Source: Conidiobolus incongruus B7586 (Eukaryota; Entomophthoromycota; Entomophthoromycetes; Entomophthorales; Conidiobolaceae). Taken from it: a stretch of DNA of 59,346 nt. The stretch is taken from the NCBI GenBank assembly GCA_000697335.1, contig JNEM01011400.1:1-59346 (forward strand), written 5' to 3'. A program made the position numbers and the translations under genes. Every line of letters begins with the position of its first letter. The first letter of the stretch is position 1. The notes under the pieces are model-generated. The model searched no databases, was not told the origin of the DNA, and saw only the letters and a list, made by a program, of their open reading frames with translations. Below, in pieces: positions 24,426-35,709 of this stretch.

Positions 24426-24522
24426 TGATCTAAAGGATGAGTTCTCATAAGAGGCTAGTTTATTTCAATATGATTTAAACGATGATGTTCTCTAAAGTTT
24501 GTATTCACACTCTGATAGATCA
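24426..24522 (+). ncRNA. C/D-box snoRNA (copy A)
   Basis: Terminal stem TGATCTA (24426-24432) pairs perfectly with TAGATCA (24516-24522). One base inside lies a C box AGGATGA (24434-24440); the D box CTGA (24512-24515) abuts the stem. An internal C'-like ATGATGT lies at about 24482-24488. The guide just before the D box, TTTGTATTCACACT, is complementary to AGTGTGAATACAAA, which I recall from a conserved stretch of fungal 25S rRNA (domain V region). By the D+5 rule it would methylate a U. Layout and much of the sequence are shared with copy B 180 bp downstream, including GGCTAGT and TGTATTCACACT. Target identity rests on memory of the rRNA. Confidence 0.78.
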
Positions 24523-24603
24523 TAATCATCCAATAAAAACCATTTCATTTCTAACTTTAACTTTTTTATTTTATTTTTTCAGTTTATTATTTTTCATTAA
24601 TGG

Positions 24604-24707
24604 ATATTCTAAGTGACGATAACCATATTCATCGGCTAGTCCTTATTAAAATTAAATAATATGGACAATGATGTCGTTAACTGTATTCACACTGTCTGAT
24701 AGAATAT
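24604..24707 (+). ncRNA. C/D-box snoRNA (copy B)
   Basis: Terminal stem ATATTCTA (24604-24611) pairs perfectly with TAGAATAT (24700-24707). The C box GTGACGA (24613-24619) follows one base inside; D box CTGA is at 24696-24699; C'-like ATGATGT at 24668-24674. The guide TGTATTCACACTG before the D box matches the same LSU rRNA stretch as copy A (CAGTGTGAATACA), but the spacing to the D box differs by two bases, so the predicted target U is two nucleotides upstream. The stems of the two copies have wholly different sequence yet both pair perfectly. This is covariation-like support for real RNAs that arose by duplication. Confidence 0.8.
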
Positions 24708-25142
24708 ATTAATGACAAAATAATAAATTGATATATTGATTAATTCCTTAATATATTTATTTTTATATTTCTTATTGATGATATAGTTAATATTAAATTT
24801 TAGTTGACTGATTGATTAGTTGATTATATTTCTTATTTTGAATCAATTTTCATCATATTTCATCATTTTCTTATTTGTGAAATTATTTTATGTATTTTAT
24901 AGCATGAAATTTATCACTCACTGCTTCATAAATTTTTCTATCTTATACCTTTTTATATACCATATTAATTTATTGCTTGAGTATTTTAATGAGTATAACT
25001 ACTATTTGTATAGAGTTTTAAGATATATATGCTTGAATGAATATTAAAATTCTTTCGAAATAAATATAATATTAAAGACAAAAATTAATTTAATAAAATA
25101 TAAATATTTTCAAGGTCATTGAATCAATTTGAGTATATTTTG

Positions 25143-25173
<31 letters not shown>

Positions 25174-25424
25174 ACATGTATTAGTTTTATCACATTAAAT
25201 TAAAGTATTCATCTACGCTTCTCTTTTTATATTATCATGAAACCTTTTAATTTTAATATCAAATTGTATTGTTAATATATAATAAAATCCATATCATTAT
25301 ATTTAATCATCATTTCATAGCTATAAAGAAAATTTATAAATTATTTATTAAATAGAATGTACTTAAATGATACTTTATATAACAATTTAGATTTGAATTT
25401 ATTTATTAATAAATTATTCTCAAT
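24708..25424. other. AT-rich spacer with (AT)n tract
   Basis: 700 bp between the snoRNA cluster and the 3' end of the PEX6 relic, including a run of about 14 AT units at 25146-25173. The 75-codon frame at 24820-25047 has an Ile/Phe/Tyr/Leu composition typical of random AT-rich sequence. Confidence 0.5.
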
Positions 25425-28400
25425 TTATGAAAATTTAGCACGAGTTTCTTGATAGCTTGCAAGTTCATCAAGTGTGATGGAAGGCTGTAATTCATCCAAA
25501 CCAGCTTCAAAATCAACTAATCTCACTTCAGCCCCTGTTTCAGTTGGCGTAGCTATTTTTTCAAGATAGTATGTAACAGTAGCTGGTCGATCCAAATTTT
25601 CGTTGTACTTTTTGCAATTTTCTTCAGCTTCTAAACATGTTCAAGTCATCGCCTTGAGCATGGCATCTAAACAAAGTGCGTAGAAATCGGCTCCAGTAAA
25701 GTGGAAAGGACATTTGTCAACAATTGTGTTCAAGTCTAAATTAGAACTAAGGTAAATTTGCGGGTTAATGCGCTCAGTATATTCAACCAGACATCGTTGG
25801 AATCCGCAACTCCGAGATAGAGTAGTTTATCAAATCGAGCAAGACGAAGTAAAGCTGGGTCTAATAAATTAGGGTGATTTGTTGCTCCAATAACAAACAC
25901 CTCTGCACCCGATCCATCTGGAGAATCACTTATACCATCTAACTCGGCCAATAACTAAGATGGAATACGATCCATAATTTCTCTTGAAATTCCCTGTTCA
26001 CCACCTTTGGGTGCAACGGAATACAATTCATCAAAGAATATAACTTAAAGCTTGGCGTCTCTAGCTCTCTGGAATGCTCTGCAAGCATTAGCTTTAGATT
26101 CACCAATATACATATTTAAAAGCTCAGGTCCTTTGACAGAGAAGAAATTTAAAAAGCAACTAGCTGCGACAGCTTTGGTCAACAGAGTTTTGCCAACTTC
26201 AGAAGGTCCATATAATAGTACACCAGGTCTTTATTTAGCACCAGAAGCAAATAATTTAGGGTGTCTTAAGGGAAGCTGGATGGTTTCTAAAATATCCTCC
26301 TTGACGCTGGCCAACTCACTAACATCATCTCAGGTGACATTCGAAATTTTAAGAGCACCGATAATATCTGAAAATTATGATGAATTCTGATCTAGTGCTT
26401 TATTAAAGTCACTGGCTAACAGAGTAGCACCGCGTTCTAGTCCTTCGCTAAAGTGGAGCAAATACGATCGAGGATACTGGTTTAGAATTCGTCGATAAGC
26501 TAAACCTCCAGCTCTATCAACCAGATCTTTGAGATCTTTGTTCAATAACGCGACAGTTTCAATGGCCAAGCTCTCTGAATCAACTTCTGATGCCAAATTT
26601 GATTCAGCTATTAGCTGAGTCAAATAATTCAATCTCGTTGCTTCATCTAGTGGGCCAAGAGACATTTCATGGCGGAACACGCCGATTAAGCCAGGTGCCA
26701 TCCCTTCGGTTGTTTCACAAGTAACAATCAAGGTAATAGGAAATTGTTTATCCATCTTTCTACTGAACAAATATTTAATATCTTAAATTAGAATGGTAAT
26801 CAACCATGGCTCCATAATAGCATCTGAGCTTTGGAATTTCTTAATAAAAGCTTCAATATGATTAAGCAAAACAATACAATGAGTGTTATTTACGACACTG
26901 TTGAAAAAGTTGATCACAGCCTCTTCAGTTTTGGAATCGCTTTCGTCAATTAGAGTATAGAAATTAATATCAATGAGTTGGAGACTCGCTTCATCTGCAC
27001 ACGATTTGACCAATGGATATTTACCAGAACAGCGAGGCCCACTGATCAGAATGGAGCAGTTGATATCTATTTCATGCGACATGGGATGCAAACAAGATTG
27101 AATCAACTCCTACAGTTTACTCAAATTTGATTGATCAGCAAGGTGAATTTTGGGAAGATCGAAATAAGTGTATAATTTGGTAGGAATCAAGTAGTTTTGA
27201 TTTGTTGGCTGAAATGTGGTAGCAGTACAGCCATTAGGATCGATTAATAAACCAAGTTCGGAAGTCGAAGAGATCGAGAGCACTTTGAAATAAAGGATGA
27301 TGGATTTGGTTGAAGGAGGAGAAAAGCTGGTGTTTTCGTTCAAATCAATTAGTACTTCGGAATTCTCAATGGATTTATCTTGGACGATAACTGGTTGAAG
27401 TTCAGCGCAGTTTACACTCATGGGTAAAGGAATGACATATTCCTGTTTCACTACTTTAAGACTATTTTGAAAATACCCCTTTAGTGCTTGAACTGCGGCT
27501 TTTTGAATGGATTTATTTTCTAAATGACTTGAATCGACCCAAGCGAGTGGTACTGATTGAGCGACTATTGGCTATAAAGGAAAGGGAGATGACAAGGGAT
27601 ATGATGTAACTTTTTGCAAAGTGACAATTTGATCATTTGCAGATAAACCCAAAATGAATGATAGCATTGTATCAGTTAAAATCAATCATTTATAGATATT
27701 AAACTTTTCACCCGATAGTTTAGCACATTTGACTAAAAAATTTCTGACTAATGCCAAATATTTTGGTCCATCTAGATTTGGACGGATTGGTTGAAAGCAC
27801 GATCCGATCTCGCTTAACCAACTGAAATTGCATCATTATATCAATAGGGACAACTAGAGAAGAGTGAACATTGATATTGCCACGCGAGTTGTCATATATC
27901 AAGCGTATGGGTTATGGTAAATGGCTTAGTAGCAATTTTGAAAGGAAGTTTGATAGAATGCAATCGACGCATATCAGCAGGCAAGGAAAGCGAGTCATTG
28001 GAAACAAAATCTGAATTACCAGTTTTTGACGAAAGAGAGGCCAGAAATTAATTGAAGGGGATGAAGGTTAAGTAGGGAGTTAAGTGATAGACTTCGTAGC
28101 TGAATCAGTATTGTCCAACTGGTCTGAATAATCTGTATTTGAGGTCAAAATAACTCTTGTAGAGCTACCGAATACGCCTTGGGAGGTTGGTGAAGTTAGT
28201 AAGATTCTTAATTTAAGATCAGTATAATAATTTTGATCGATTTGAATCTTTATGGTAAAAATAAAGTTTTCTTTCACAGTAATTTTAGTATCAATTAATG
28301 TGGTTATAATCTTATTTAAATATTAATTATAAATAGTTTGTTATAGGAATCAAAATAAAATGGTGACATCAATTAACTTCTAAAATATCTTCAGAAAATG

Positions 28401-28673
28401 AAATTGGAACTCTCTTAATAAGGATTTTGCATGATGAAATTGATGGATTTAATAGAACAGAAGCTCCAAAATCAGTACCTTGAGCTAATAATTTTTTATT
28501 AAAAGAATCAAAAAGGTAAGGTGGCTATATTCAAAATTAATAGAGCTTTAATAATAGTGTATATAATGTTTGACTAGATTTACTTTGCCATTAAGATTTT
28601 TATCCAGTTTAGCATATCCTAGCCACCAGTTTAGCTTTTCCCAAACAAAATTATCGTCATGAATTGGTAGCAT
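25425..28673 (-). pseudogene. PEX6: Decayed PEX6 (peroxisomal AAA+ ATPase)
   Basis: Almost the whole gene can be followed on the minus strand: N-terminus MLPIHDDNFVWEKLNWWLGY, a GT-AG intron still present (28525-28583), a degenerate D1 (GPRCSGKYPLVKSCADEAS), a clear D2 ([49 protein letters not shown]) and the family C-terminus (DFEAGLDELQPSITLDELASY). At least nine in-frame stops interrupt it, among them TAG 25955-25957 (Gln of SQLLAELDG), TAA 26045, TAA 26231, TGA 26330-26332 (Trp of NVTWDDV), TAA 26375, TAA 26783, TAG 27110 and TAG 27572. There are at least two frameshifts (near 25745 and 27790). D2 Walker A reads GPSEVGKT instead of GPPGTGKT and Walker B DELYS instead of DELDS. The retained intron rules out a processed copy. 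PEX6 recycles the PTS1 receptor Pex5, so a working copy probably exists elsewhere. Confidence 0.92.
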
Positions 28674-28807
28674 TGCAACAGATACAGAAATGATATCGGT
28701 TATTACAAATATAAATATTGTAAATTTTATTATTTAAATTTATTATAATTATGTATTAAATATTAAAAATAAAATATATCATATTTATATTAATATAATT
28801 AAAATTA

Positions 28808-29440
28808 ATTATCTTCCGACTCTTTTTGTAATTTTAATTGCTTAAACGCATTATTAGAAACCAATTTAGAGGATTGGACATATTCCTTTTGAACATTTGC
28901 AGAGGGAGTAGCTGGATGACTGTCCGTTTTTAAATCCAACTGAGATACAGTAATTAATGAATTTTGTAAATCATTGGTGGAATGGGATTAGATATTGATT
29001 ATATTATCTATTAAAATCATAAATTAAAATTACTGTAATATCATTGGATGTATTTAAAAATTAATAATACATTATCAAATGGTAAAGTCAATGGACTTGC
29101 TAGTTTTGAGATTTATGACTTGATATTAAATAATATATTTTTATGGGACTGAAATTAGATAATATGTGACTGTAATAAATCATGATTTGTGATAATTAAT
29201 CAAAAATTTCAACGTTATTTTCTGCACAATTAATAATATAATCAAAACTAAAATGATCCAACTAAATTAATATAATAAATAGTTCAAGTGATATTATTGG
29301 ATTATCAAATAATAGTTAAAGTTGAATGTTTTTAAGTTAATATTGAATTTCATTAAAGATGAATAAAAATTCTTTAAGCTTTGTATGAGATTATGCGGTT
29401 TGATTCTGCAAAATTACCTCCCATCTACATCATAATCCAT
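28808..29440 (-). CDS. Possible small multi-exon gene of unknown function, incompletely resolved
   Basis: A terminal exon-like frame ends with TAA at 28808 and reads backward to about 28942 (QLDLKTDSHPATPSANVQKE, then YVQSSKLVSNNAFKQLKLQK), with a possible acceptor TATCTCAG before it. Its composition is protein-like against the AT spacer. A possible first exon is ATG at 29440 (MDYDVDG) with donor AG|GTAATT, and a TATAAATA (29488-29495) lies 48 bp upstream, as for other genes here. A middle block at about 29200-29262 (LDHFSFDYIINCAENNVEIF) also looks coding, but I could not join the parts in one frame. It may be a small gene or another relic like PEX6 next door. Family unknown. Confidence 0.3.
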
Positions 29441-29499
29441 TGTTCCTTAAACTGTTTGATACTTGGTAATTTTCAACTGGTGTCCTTTATTTATATTTG

Positions 29500-31700
29500 T
29501 TTGACCGAAGATTATGCAACGGCTTCAAGGAACATGATAATATAGGTTTTATATTATAAAGGTGGTAAATCTTAATAAATTGATTTATACAATGGGACTA
29601 TTTTTCACTAATTAAAAAAAACATTTTTTATCCAATCAATATTTTTAAATTTTTATATGAAATTGATTAAATAAACATGATTTACACAATATTTTTCGAG
29701 AGTAGAATCAAGCATTCAATTTGAAAAAATCATAATTATATTGTTTTACTATTGTAGCAAACTGAGTAAAAATATTAAAATATTAAAATATTACTGCCAA
29801 ATGTGCATATAATATGAACGGTTACATGATATGTATTTTTATATACATGTTCAATAAGACAAGTTGAATAAATCAAACGAATTTTACTAGTAAATGGTTT
29901 GATAAGAGGAGTTATCAAAGTGAGGATATATTTGAAAATTTCAAAATAATCATGTGGTGTTTAAGCTTCTTTAGATTTTCGGTTTATTAAAATTTATTGA
30001 TTTACAAAATAAAACTCAGTGAATTGATTTATTCTGTATTAAATTATATATAATGCATTGTTCTAGCCTAACATTGATCAATAATGGTAATTATCATATA
30101 TTAGTCTATTGAGAAATTGATTGAATACTTCCTGGATAAATTAATTTAAATTACAATTTTCGAATGTAATTATAGATGAAATTTATTATAAATATTTTAA
30201 ATTTTATATATTATGAATATATGATATCAATTATATTTTGAAATATTTAGATATGTTTTCATAGTATCTAATTCCTTTATAAGCATATATTTTTTCTTTA
30301 AAATATCGATTTATTGATCTTAGAATAAAAAATTAGAGTATGTTGATAAGAACAGAGCAATTGGTGGATGATGTAATGGCTCGGTTGATCTTTAATTATC
30401 AGTGAGTATTTTAAGAAATTTGATTACAAAGTTGAGTGGTTGTGTTTCAACAAGATTGATTCTATTAATATTTACAAAATATATATATTTCCAACTTATG
30501 TAACTATGATTATTTCTAAACTAATATTCAAATATTTATCTATTAAATTTTTGAAATTCTGTAAATTGTGTTTAATCAGGTCTCCGCAACAGGATATTAT
30601 TCCAAAAAAATAATCGGGATAAGATTATAATTAGGTGCCATATAATATTTTTACTTTTATATTTTGCAGAGTCTGGATTCCTGAATGTATTACTTTAAAT
30701 TGAAATGGATTAGCCAGTACTAAATATTATTCCCTCTATCATTTAGCATGTCACAGGTATTTCCAACTGGATGGTATAATATAATCGCTGCATTTCAGTT
30801 ACATCATTTGACTGAGATTTAGTTGTGATTTTTGAATATTTTCTATAGCTGAAATAACTAGATATAATGAAGTTAACAACAACTATATTCTTACAATTTT
30901 AATTTGATTATATTGAAATTATTCATATATGACCTTAACATTGAATATTTTGTTAATGAATAATCATCATAATTGCTAACTGTTAAATATTTTAAAAATA
31001 ATAGCGTAGTTAAATTTGAACTGTTACAATAATAAACAACGATATCAAACTTTTATTTTAACTTGTTTTAATCAAAAGCTATAAATATACAGTTAAATTT
31101 TTCAAGATCTAGGCAATATTTATATAAATATAATTGATTATTCCCTATATGACTATCAATGAAGTTCCAGGAATTTTAATATATGAAATAAACTTAGATG
31201 ATTTGTCTTAATTCAGTATTTAACTCAATATTTTATATTATAAATTATAAAATCCAAAAGTGTATAGTTGTTAATCAATATAAGTTTAATAATCGAATTA
31301 TATAGCTTGCTATGATATGTTGTTGAAATTCAAAATCTTTACTATTGCATTATTTAAGCAAAATAAATTAGAAATTAATGTATTGAAATTATGACTAAAA
31401 ATTACTTATATTTAGTAAAATGCTAATGATGAAAAATATCCAATAATTTACTTGAACAGGAAATTGACAATTTGAAATATTTAATCAAATAGTAGCAAAA
31501 TTGAAAATGATTTTGTGAACCATTAAATTAGTTGCCTTTCTTTATTCCCACTAATTGGAGGATTAAATTAACCAATGAAGAGTTAGGGTGTGTTGAACAA
31601 AACATATTTTTTTGAAATAGATTTAGGAGATCTTTTACACTTCCCCCATATAGGATTTTCCAGGGGATTTAATTACATTAAAAGTTTGGGGTTCATCTTA
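29500..31700. other. AT-rich intergenic spacer
   Basis: 2.2 kb of AT-rich DNA upstream of the two-TM protein gene. A GGATGATG motif near 30365 resembles a C box, but no D box or terminal stem accompanies it. No gene supported. Confidence 0.5.
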
Positions 31701-31703
31701 CAG

Positions 31704-31712
31704 TATAAATAG
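31704..31712 (+). promoter_or_regulatory. TATA box of the two-TM Cys-rich protein gene
   Basis: TATAAATAG lies 64 bp upstream of the ATG at 31768 and just upstream of a less AT-rich stretch (AGCCCTCAACGATC). Its position matches TATA elements of other genes in the window. Confidence 0.6.
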
Positions 31713-31767
31713 CCCTCAACGATCTGATCAATTAAATCATCTAATTCATTACTTTAATTAATTCAAC

Positions 31768-32262
31768 ATGGAGAAAATAAATATGAAAGAATCAATGTCT
31801 CATGAGTCTTACGCTGATGTTGTCATACTGCCACCCCCTCCCTATAGACAAATGGAGGAACATCACTGCTCTCACAAATATACAGTGTTCAAGAGAGCTT
31901 TTATTTTATTCATGTCATTTTTATCAATTATCCTTGGAATAATGTTCACTTTGATGATGATTTTCAGTTTCGAAAGCGATTTACCATCCCAAGAGTATAA
32001 TACACTGACATCACCCAAGATCACCCTTGCACGCAGAGCAGGAAATGCTTTTGTTGACAAGGGATACTTTTGGATTGTTGTTGCGATAGCCATCGTTCTA
32101 TTCATTTTAGTTAGCATATGTGCAACATACTGGTGTTGCAGAGGTAGTTTTGAAAATCCTCTCTGTTTCCCTTGTTACGCTTTGGCTTGCTGTGGTATTA
32201 TTCAATGTGCTGAAGTATGTTGTGCAGGTGCTATTGGAGCAGCTGCTTTGGCTGACCAGTGA
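31768..32262 (+). CDS. Two-TM membrane protein with PPPPY motif and Cys-rich tail, family unknown
   Basis: 164 aa, single exon, stop TGA. The N-terminal cytosolic-type segment contains ILPPPPYRQM, a PPxY motif of the kind bound by WW domains of Nedd4/Rsp5 ubiquitin ligases or adaptors. Two hydrophobic helices (about 46-68, FILFMSFLSIILGIMFTLMM; and about 102-122, WIVVAIAIVLFILVSICATY) flank a 33-residue polar loop. The tail after TM2 is packed with ten cysteines in CC and CxxC spacing (WCCRG, CFPCYALACCG, CAEVCCAG), suggesting palmitoylation or metal binding. I do not recognise the family. A well-placed TATA box and protein-like composition support a real gene. An in-frame downstream ATG (MKESMSHE) could also serve as start. 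Confidence 0.75.
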   Translation: MEKINMKESMSHESYADVVILPPPPYRQMEEHHCSHKYTVFKRAFILFMSFLSIILGIMFTLMMIFSFESDLPSQEYNTLTSPKITLARRAGNAFVDKGYFWIVVAIAIVLFILVSICATYWCCRGSFENPLCFPCYALACCGIIQCAEVCCAGAIGAAALADQ

Positions 32263-32430
32263 ATCTAATATGCTATAATATATTCATTTGTATTTTAAAA
32301 CCTAATCTGAAAATAAATATCATATAAATATGTCTCAATTAAACGATTCTTAGTATTGAATGCTATATTATTCGAATTACAGTTTAATTGAACTATATAG
32401 TGCTTGAAAATAGCTGGAGTATAAGGTTGA

Positions 32431-32560
32431 TATAAAGAGGTAGTATTTTGATTAGAGCGTGTTGACTAAAAGCCAATACCTGTTAGAAATAAATTATCCA
32501 TACCGCATTAAACAAAGTACAGGTGGAGTAATGCGGATGGCTCTCCAGTCTTGTACGAGG
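32431..32560 (+). ncRNA. Candidate structured RNA (H/ACA-like or other)
   Basis: A GC-richer island 170 bp after the two-TM gene. Its core is a 12-bp hairpin with one bulged base: CCAT (32498-32501), A, CCGCATTA (32503-32510), an 18-nt loop (AACAAAGTACAGGTGGAG), TAATGCGG (32529-32536), ATGG (32537-32540). Upstream, 32439-32480 can form a weaker hairpin (GG..TATT with AATACC; TTAG/CTAA), and the linker contains AAATAA, which fits an H box ANANNA. A clear 3' ACA box is missing, so H/ACA snoRNA is only a possibility. A TATAAAGAGG sits at 32431. Strand unproven. Confidence 0.35.
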
Positions 32561-32644
32561 TGAGTGTCCGTTTAATTAGTGCTAACATACATTTGACTTA
32601 AATATCCTAAGTCACCCATTTGATCTTTTAATGTTACACAAATT

Positions 32645-32803
32645 ATGTCTGTAGTTGAATCAATAATTAAACATACAGGAAAAAAAATTCAAGCTAATTG
32701 TATTGTAAAAAAGGACAAAAACGATGTATTAGTTAAAATGAACAAAGATATTAAGAAATGGCGGAAAATAATGAATTTATATTGCTATAAGAAATGGAAT
32801 TAG
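32645..32803 (+). CDS. Short frame, hypothetical 52-aa basic protein
   Basis: ATG at 32645 to TAG at 32803. The sequence is lysine-rich (MSVVESIIKHTGKKIQANCI, then VKKDKNDVLVKMNKDIKKWR) and slightly more balanced than random frames here. No family recognised and no domain seen. It may be a chance frame or the first exon of an unresolved gene. Confidence 0.2.
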   Translation: MSVVESIIKHTGKKIQANCIVKKDKNDVLVKMNKDIKKWRKIMNLYCYKKWN

Positions 32804-35709
32804 TTGAATTAGACATCTTTCAAATACTAAAATATAAATCATTTAAAATTTATATTGAATTTAATATGATAAAATTGAATTATAGAAAAGAAATATATTT
32901 ATATTACCAGTTCAAATAAATTAAACCATATTATTATCAAAAATATTTGAAAAATTATTTATTTACTATGATTTAATAATTAATGGATTCATGAGGCAAT
33001 ATGGCAAAAGAATCGATTTTATTTATTAATATTTAATGTCACGTTACTAATTTGCTTTTTCAATGGAATAAATCAATTATTTTAAGTGCATGTTTTTTAT
33101 AATGAAAATTTAATTCAAATGTACCTCATACAATACCCATGTTAGTTAAGGATATCTATAACTAACTAAACTAAAATCTTTATCATTCGCACAAATAATA
33201 TACATATTCTCAATTTTAAACAAAAAATATTTTAATTAAATAGAATAATTAAAATTTAATAATTTTTGAAAAATTCAAAGTCAAATCTAATATATCTAAT
33301 TTCTATAATATATTGATTATAAAATATATTTCATTTGTCAAATTCTTCATTGATGTACATAATGAGTAATCAATATTATATATTTTATATTCTATATTCT
33401 GCAGAGTTTGAATGAATATTCAAATATAATTGCTTGAATAGATTTATAGTATTTTTGGTATATTTAGGATAAAACTTTACTTTCTATCGAGAATTAAGTA
33501 TTGAGTCAAGCTGATCATTTAAAGAATATAATATTAAATTATTTCTTTGTTTTTATATAATACTTGAAATCAATGATATTGTATTTAACTGGAAGTATTC
33601 AACCATAAATGAATGATCAAAATATAAATGTTTTGATATATATATATATATATATATTTAAATAATAAATCTTATATGATGACTAATTTTAAAAATATAT
33701 TAGATAAATATAAAAAAAACTTGATTAATATTGCTTTAATATAAATTTTCTGTTGAATTTTTAACTTAAACCTGATATCAAAATTAATTTATTATTTACA
33801 TTAATTATATTCCTTTAGTTATTATCATTTTACCTTTGAAATATTCCTTCAAAAGATCAAAATCAAAATCATCTATCAAGAGTGTAGATATATATTGTTA
33901 TAAGAATATACATTTTATTACGTTTTAAACTCGAATTCAAATAACAGTAATTGCAATATATATTTATAGATATTGATTCAAATTTTGATTGTGATTTCAA
34001 TTGATTTTAGATGATAACAAAATACTCCAATGTACTTAGCATATTTTATAATAATAAATATAATAATTATAGAAAAAACTAACAAGAGTTATTAATATAT
34101 TTTTATTTCATTTTTCAAAGTATTGAAGTAAAGTTTAATTTTAAAATAACTCAGAACAAACGCATTCCTAGAATTGGATATCTTGTAATAATAGAATATT
34201 AACTTATTATATTTTATCAGGGCATTAGATAATATACCTTGAATATAATATCTTATGGATTTTAATTAACAAAATATAACTATAATTTAAATAATAATCA
34301 CTTTAAAAACAGTTAATATTAAAAAATAATTTTTAAATCAAATTTCTCCTTTATCAAATGGAATTTTCAAAATTTCAACAATATTGATTAATTATATATT
34401 TGATTTAGAATCATTAGTGATGTTATGTTATAAATTATTAATCAGTACGATTTAATATACCAATTTAATTATTATAGCTTGTCTTAGTTAATAAGAACCA
34501 ATTTTTTGAAATTCTATTTATTATGATTATATTTTCAATACTCAAATTCTCAATTAATTGAACCTAAATTTGGAAAATATTGTATCATAAATATATTGTA
34601 TGATTTATAAAATGCAAGTAGTATAAAGTGATAGATAAGAAAATAATCAAATCTCAAATTGGTAACTCAAAATCACAATACTATGGATTTTCTATATTCA
34701 AATTCTGGAAACTGAAATTACAAAATCCATTTCAATAATATAATAATAAAATATATTATTCATGTTATATTTTTTCTACTATGATTTTATTCATTCATTA
34801 TAAAACCAAATTCTATTGCTAACAATTAATTGATTTTAACACTATTTCTATCACACGTAATTTTAAATAAATAATAGTAAATTTCAGAATTTTGTCCATA
34901 TTATCTAAATTATTTTTATGATTTTTTTCAAAGTAATATTAATTACTAAAGTATTAAATTTTAAATATAATTTAAAAATAATGATCAAGTTTTTACAGAT
35001 TTTTTACTAAATATATCAAAATTTGACTAATTTTTAATCTATACAATTTCAATAAGATATTATATCAATTCTCACAATTTAATTCAATTTCACTTAAGTT
35101 TTAAGATTCAAAATATTAAAAATCTATATCCTTCGCATATTTGAATATATATATATATATATATTAACTACATTTTCTAAAAATCTTTTGTTGTAGGTTA
35201 GAATTATAATGATGCATAATTCATCTTAGCTTTATTTCAATCGATTTTGAAAAGTATACGTTGAAGCATTAATTACAAATAAACTATAATTTTTTAGTTG
35301 CTCATATAGCTTTTATTAGAATTTTATTTTGTAATTTACAATATTTTAATCATTTTTAAATTTTAAAATCATAAACAATTGAATAAAAGAATATATTATA
35401 TTGAAATAATAATTATATAAATCCAATTATATTAATAAAAATGATAATCGTATTATATACACATTGATATATATTATTTGTCAATTCAAATCAAAGAATA
35501 TTCAACAAGAATGATAATTATTGAGATATCAAAATCATTAAAATTAAATATTATACTCACTAAATTAACAAACATGAAAAAACAAATTTGTGCTTATAAT
35601 TATTATAATTGTTAAGAAAATTACCAAGTAATTATAATGATAAATTGTGAGGATAAGATTCAATAATTTATTCAATATATAGAATTAAAAAAAGATAAAT
35701 TGAATGAAG
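32804..35709. other. AT-rich intergenic desert
   Basis: 2.9 kb, near-pure A/T, with (AT)n tracts at about 33636-33657 and 35145-35164. No protein-like frame, tRNA or GC island. Confidence 0.6.

Noticed and set aside
25425-28673. Stop-codon reassignment (TAG/TAA as Gln or TGA as Trp), suggested by stops lying on Gln and Trp positions in PEX6 and the ECM15-like gene.
   Set aside because: All three stops end intact genes here (TAA in most, TAG in pyroglutamyl peptidase, TGA in the two-TM and disordered proteins). Stops also fall on Gly, Lys and Arg positions, and PEX6 has frameshifts and ruined Walker motifs.
30360-30420. A C-box-like GGATGATG near 30365 as a snoRNA.
   Set aside because: No D box or terminal stem within a plausible distance.
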